Source: Bacteroidota bacterium (GTDB lineage Bacteria > Bacteroidota > Bacteroidia > Bacteroidales > Prolixibacteraceae). Taken from it: a DNA stretch of 21,950 nucleotides. The position numbers and the translations under genes were made by a program. Numbering within the stretch: the first letter of the stretch is position 1; every line of letters begins with the position of its first letter. The notes under the pieces were generated by a model, which was not told where the DNA came from, searched no databases, and saw only the letters and a list, made by a program, of their open reading frames with translations. Shown piece after piece: positions 20,492 to 21,950 of the stretch. The stretch is taken from positions 1-21,950 of the forward strand of contig JAEWME010000404.1 of NCBI GenBank assembly GCA_023393265.1, read 5' to 3'.

Positions 20492-21950
20492 ATGAATGAG
20501 AATATTACCAACCCCTACAACGGAAAGAATCAGGATGATGAACTCGACATCAAAAAGTTCGTTTATCTGATCCTTCGCCAATGGTACTGGTTTGCTCTCT
20601 TCGGCGCCGTAGGTCTTATGTGTGCTTATGGTTATAAGAAGCTGACAAAACAGGAATATGTTGCATCGACCTCCATTATGGTTCCCGAAAAATCATCAGG
20701 GTTAAATGTGAACGACCTTTTCAAAGGTGCAATAGACGCTCCCAGCAATAATATTTATAACCAAATCGAAATTATCCAGTCGTACTACAACATCAGCAAA
20801 GCATTGCAGAACCTGAACTGGAGAACCAGTTGGTATAAAAAAGATCTCTTCATTTGGAAGGGGATTTACAAAAGTGAGCCTTTTGATGTGCAGGAAGCAA
20901 CTAATTTTATTAATCCCAAAGGTATAAGAATCTTTATTACCCCAACTTCGGGAGACAACTTCACTGTCTCGGTTGATGACGAGATGGTAACGGAAGGCAA
21001 TATCAAAATTAAAGTGAAATTTGAAGAGAATGCTTCGTATGGCAAACCATTCGTCAATAAATACTTCAACTTCACTTTGCTGAAAAAGGTAAGCGGCTAC
21101 GATACACCAGACGGTAAATATTACTTTGTATTCAATGATCTGAACGATGCCACTCTTGCTTATCAGAAAAAACTGAAAGTTAGCCTGAATGACAAAAAAA
21201 GTGATATCATTCTTTGTACCGTTCAAGGCGAAGAAGCTTCCAGAGAAGTTGAATTCCTGAATGAATTAATCAGGGTTTATACATCCGGAAAAATGGATTT
21301 TCAGAATGAAGCTCAGCGTCGCTCGCTTGATTTTATCAATAACCAATTGGCCGGAATATCAGACTCACTCAATACCGCACAAAACAAATTCACTGATTTC
21401 AGATCGCGGAACAGTGTTATTGATTTGGGCGCTGAAGGCCGGATCGTTATGGATAACCTGAAAGAAGTTGAAACCGAAAGGGTTAAAAGCCAAATGCAGC
21501 TTGATTATTTCCAGAACCTTCTGAAATATCTTGAAACAAACAGCGACCTCAAGCAGATCGTTATGCCGTCGGTCGTTGGCATCGAAGATGCTTCGCTGAA
21601 TGCACTGGTACTGAAACTTGGTGAACTTTACAATCGCAGGCAGGTACTTTCGTTTAGTGCGAAAGAAAACAACCCCGCCATCGTGAACCTCGACCGGGAA
21701 ATGGGCATCGTTCGGAGCCAGTTATCTGAGAATCTTCGCAACCTGATTACCAATGCTACAAACAATATTAACAGCCAGAAAGAAAGACAGGACAAGGTTA
21801 ATGTACAGTTGAACCGCTTGCCTCAGAAAGAACAGCAAATGGTGAATATTCAGCGCCAGGCAACGATTACAAACGAAATCTATACCTTCCTGCTGCAAAA
21901 ACGTGCAGAAACCAACATTTCGCTGGCATCTTCCATGTCGGATGTACAGG
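20492..21950 (+). CDS. Wzc-like chain-length/tyrosine kinase protein, 3' end outside window
   Basis: The frame from ATG 20492 is open to the window end, giving 486 residues without a stop. The N terminus has a Wzz-type layout: DDELDIKKFVYLILRQW, a first membrane helix (about 31-49), then EYVASTSIMVPEK. A large periplasmic part follows, with extended coiled-coil sequence (about 275-460, e.g. LDFINNQLAGISDSLNTAQN) and a GNVR-type end, IYTFLLQKRAETNISLA (463-479). The second membrane helix and a BY-kinase domain, if present, lie beyond the window, so kinase activity is inferred from family only. It should control chain length and contact the Wza-like lipoprotein encoded 145 bases upstream. Confidence 0.9.
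   Translation, partial: MNENITNPYNGKNQDDELDIKKFVYLILRQWYWFALFGAVGLMCAYGYKKLTKQEYVASTSIMVPEKSSGLNVNDLFKGAIDAPSNNIYNQIEIIQSYYNISKALQNLNWRTSWYKKDLFIWKGIYKSEPFDVQEATNFINPKGIRIFITPTSGDNFTVSVDDEMVTEGNIKIKVKFEENASYGKPFVNKYFNFTLLKKVSGYDTPDGKYYFVFNDLNDATLAYQKKLKVSLNDKKSDIILCTVQGEEASREVEFLNELIRVYTSGKMDFQNEAQRRSLDFINNQLAGISDSLNTAQNKFTDFRSRNSVIDLGAEGRIVMDNLKEVETERVKSQMQLDYFQNLLKYLETNSDLKQIVMPSVVGIEDASLNALVLKLGELYNRRQVLSFSAKENNPAIVNLDREMGIVRSQLSENLRNLITNATNNINSQKERQDKVNVQLNRLPQKEQQMVNIQRQATITNEIYTFLLQKRAETNISLASSMSDVQ

Noticed and set aside
20702..21226. 174-codon minus-strand open frame in the last stretch of the window
   Set aside because: The plus strand here is the Wzc-like gene, open from 20492 to the window end; the antisense frame is a shadow.

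Overview
The window reads as chromosome of a Bacteroidota bacterium. The evidence is a type IX secretion (T9SS) C-terminal sorting domain, SprB/YDG surface-repeat modules, several promoters of the Bacteroidota form (TTG or TTTG, about 20 bases, then TAnnTTTG), an UpxY-type NusG paralog heading an exopolysaccharide locus, and secreted glycoside hydrolases. The unusual set of Hdr-like proteins makes an anaerobic or facultative Marinilabiliales/Prolixibacteraceae-like organism my best guess, but that narrower placement is inference.

Region 1 (1-3541): the 3' end of a large repetitive surface or secreted protein with a T9SS signal, a strong terminator, then a promoter and a two-gene two-component system (HisKA_3 kinase and NarL/LuxR regulator, overlapping by 11 bases). 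Region 2 (3553-5731): a small two-helix membrane protein and a Tat-exported GH5 glycosidase on the minus strand, separated by REP-like palindromes. The GH5 gene is divergent from a YhcH/EbgC-like sugar protein. Region 3 (5884-10949): a tight plus-strand operon of four exported proteins: alpha/beta-hydrolase esterase, endonuclease/exonuclease/phosphatase-fold enzyme, GH2 beta-galactosidase-like enzyme and a DsrE-like protein, closed by a terminator.

Region 4 (11136-16145): five tightly packed genes for a heterodisulfide-reductase/Qmo-like electron-transfer complex. They encode a HdrC-like protein, a HdrB-like protein, a minimal HdrA-like FAD protein, a second short HdrC-like protein, and a large membrane subunit fusing a cytochrome-b-like anchor, two cubane-cluster motifs and two CCG domains. 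No methanogenesis, Flx, Mvh or Dsr partner gene is present, so donor and acceptor are unknown. I consider this the most interesting system here.

Region 5 (16255-21950): an AT-rich exopolysaccharide locus head. A near-consensus promoter and a leader of about 375 bases precede an orphan IS3 OrfA-like HTH protein, then UpxY/NusG-like antiterminator, priming glycosylphosphotransferase, Wza-like export lipoprotein and a Wzc-like chain-length/kinase protein that runs off the window. No tRNA, rRNA, CRISPR array or complete insertion sequence was seen.
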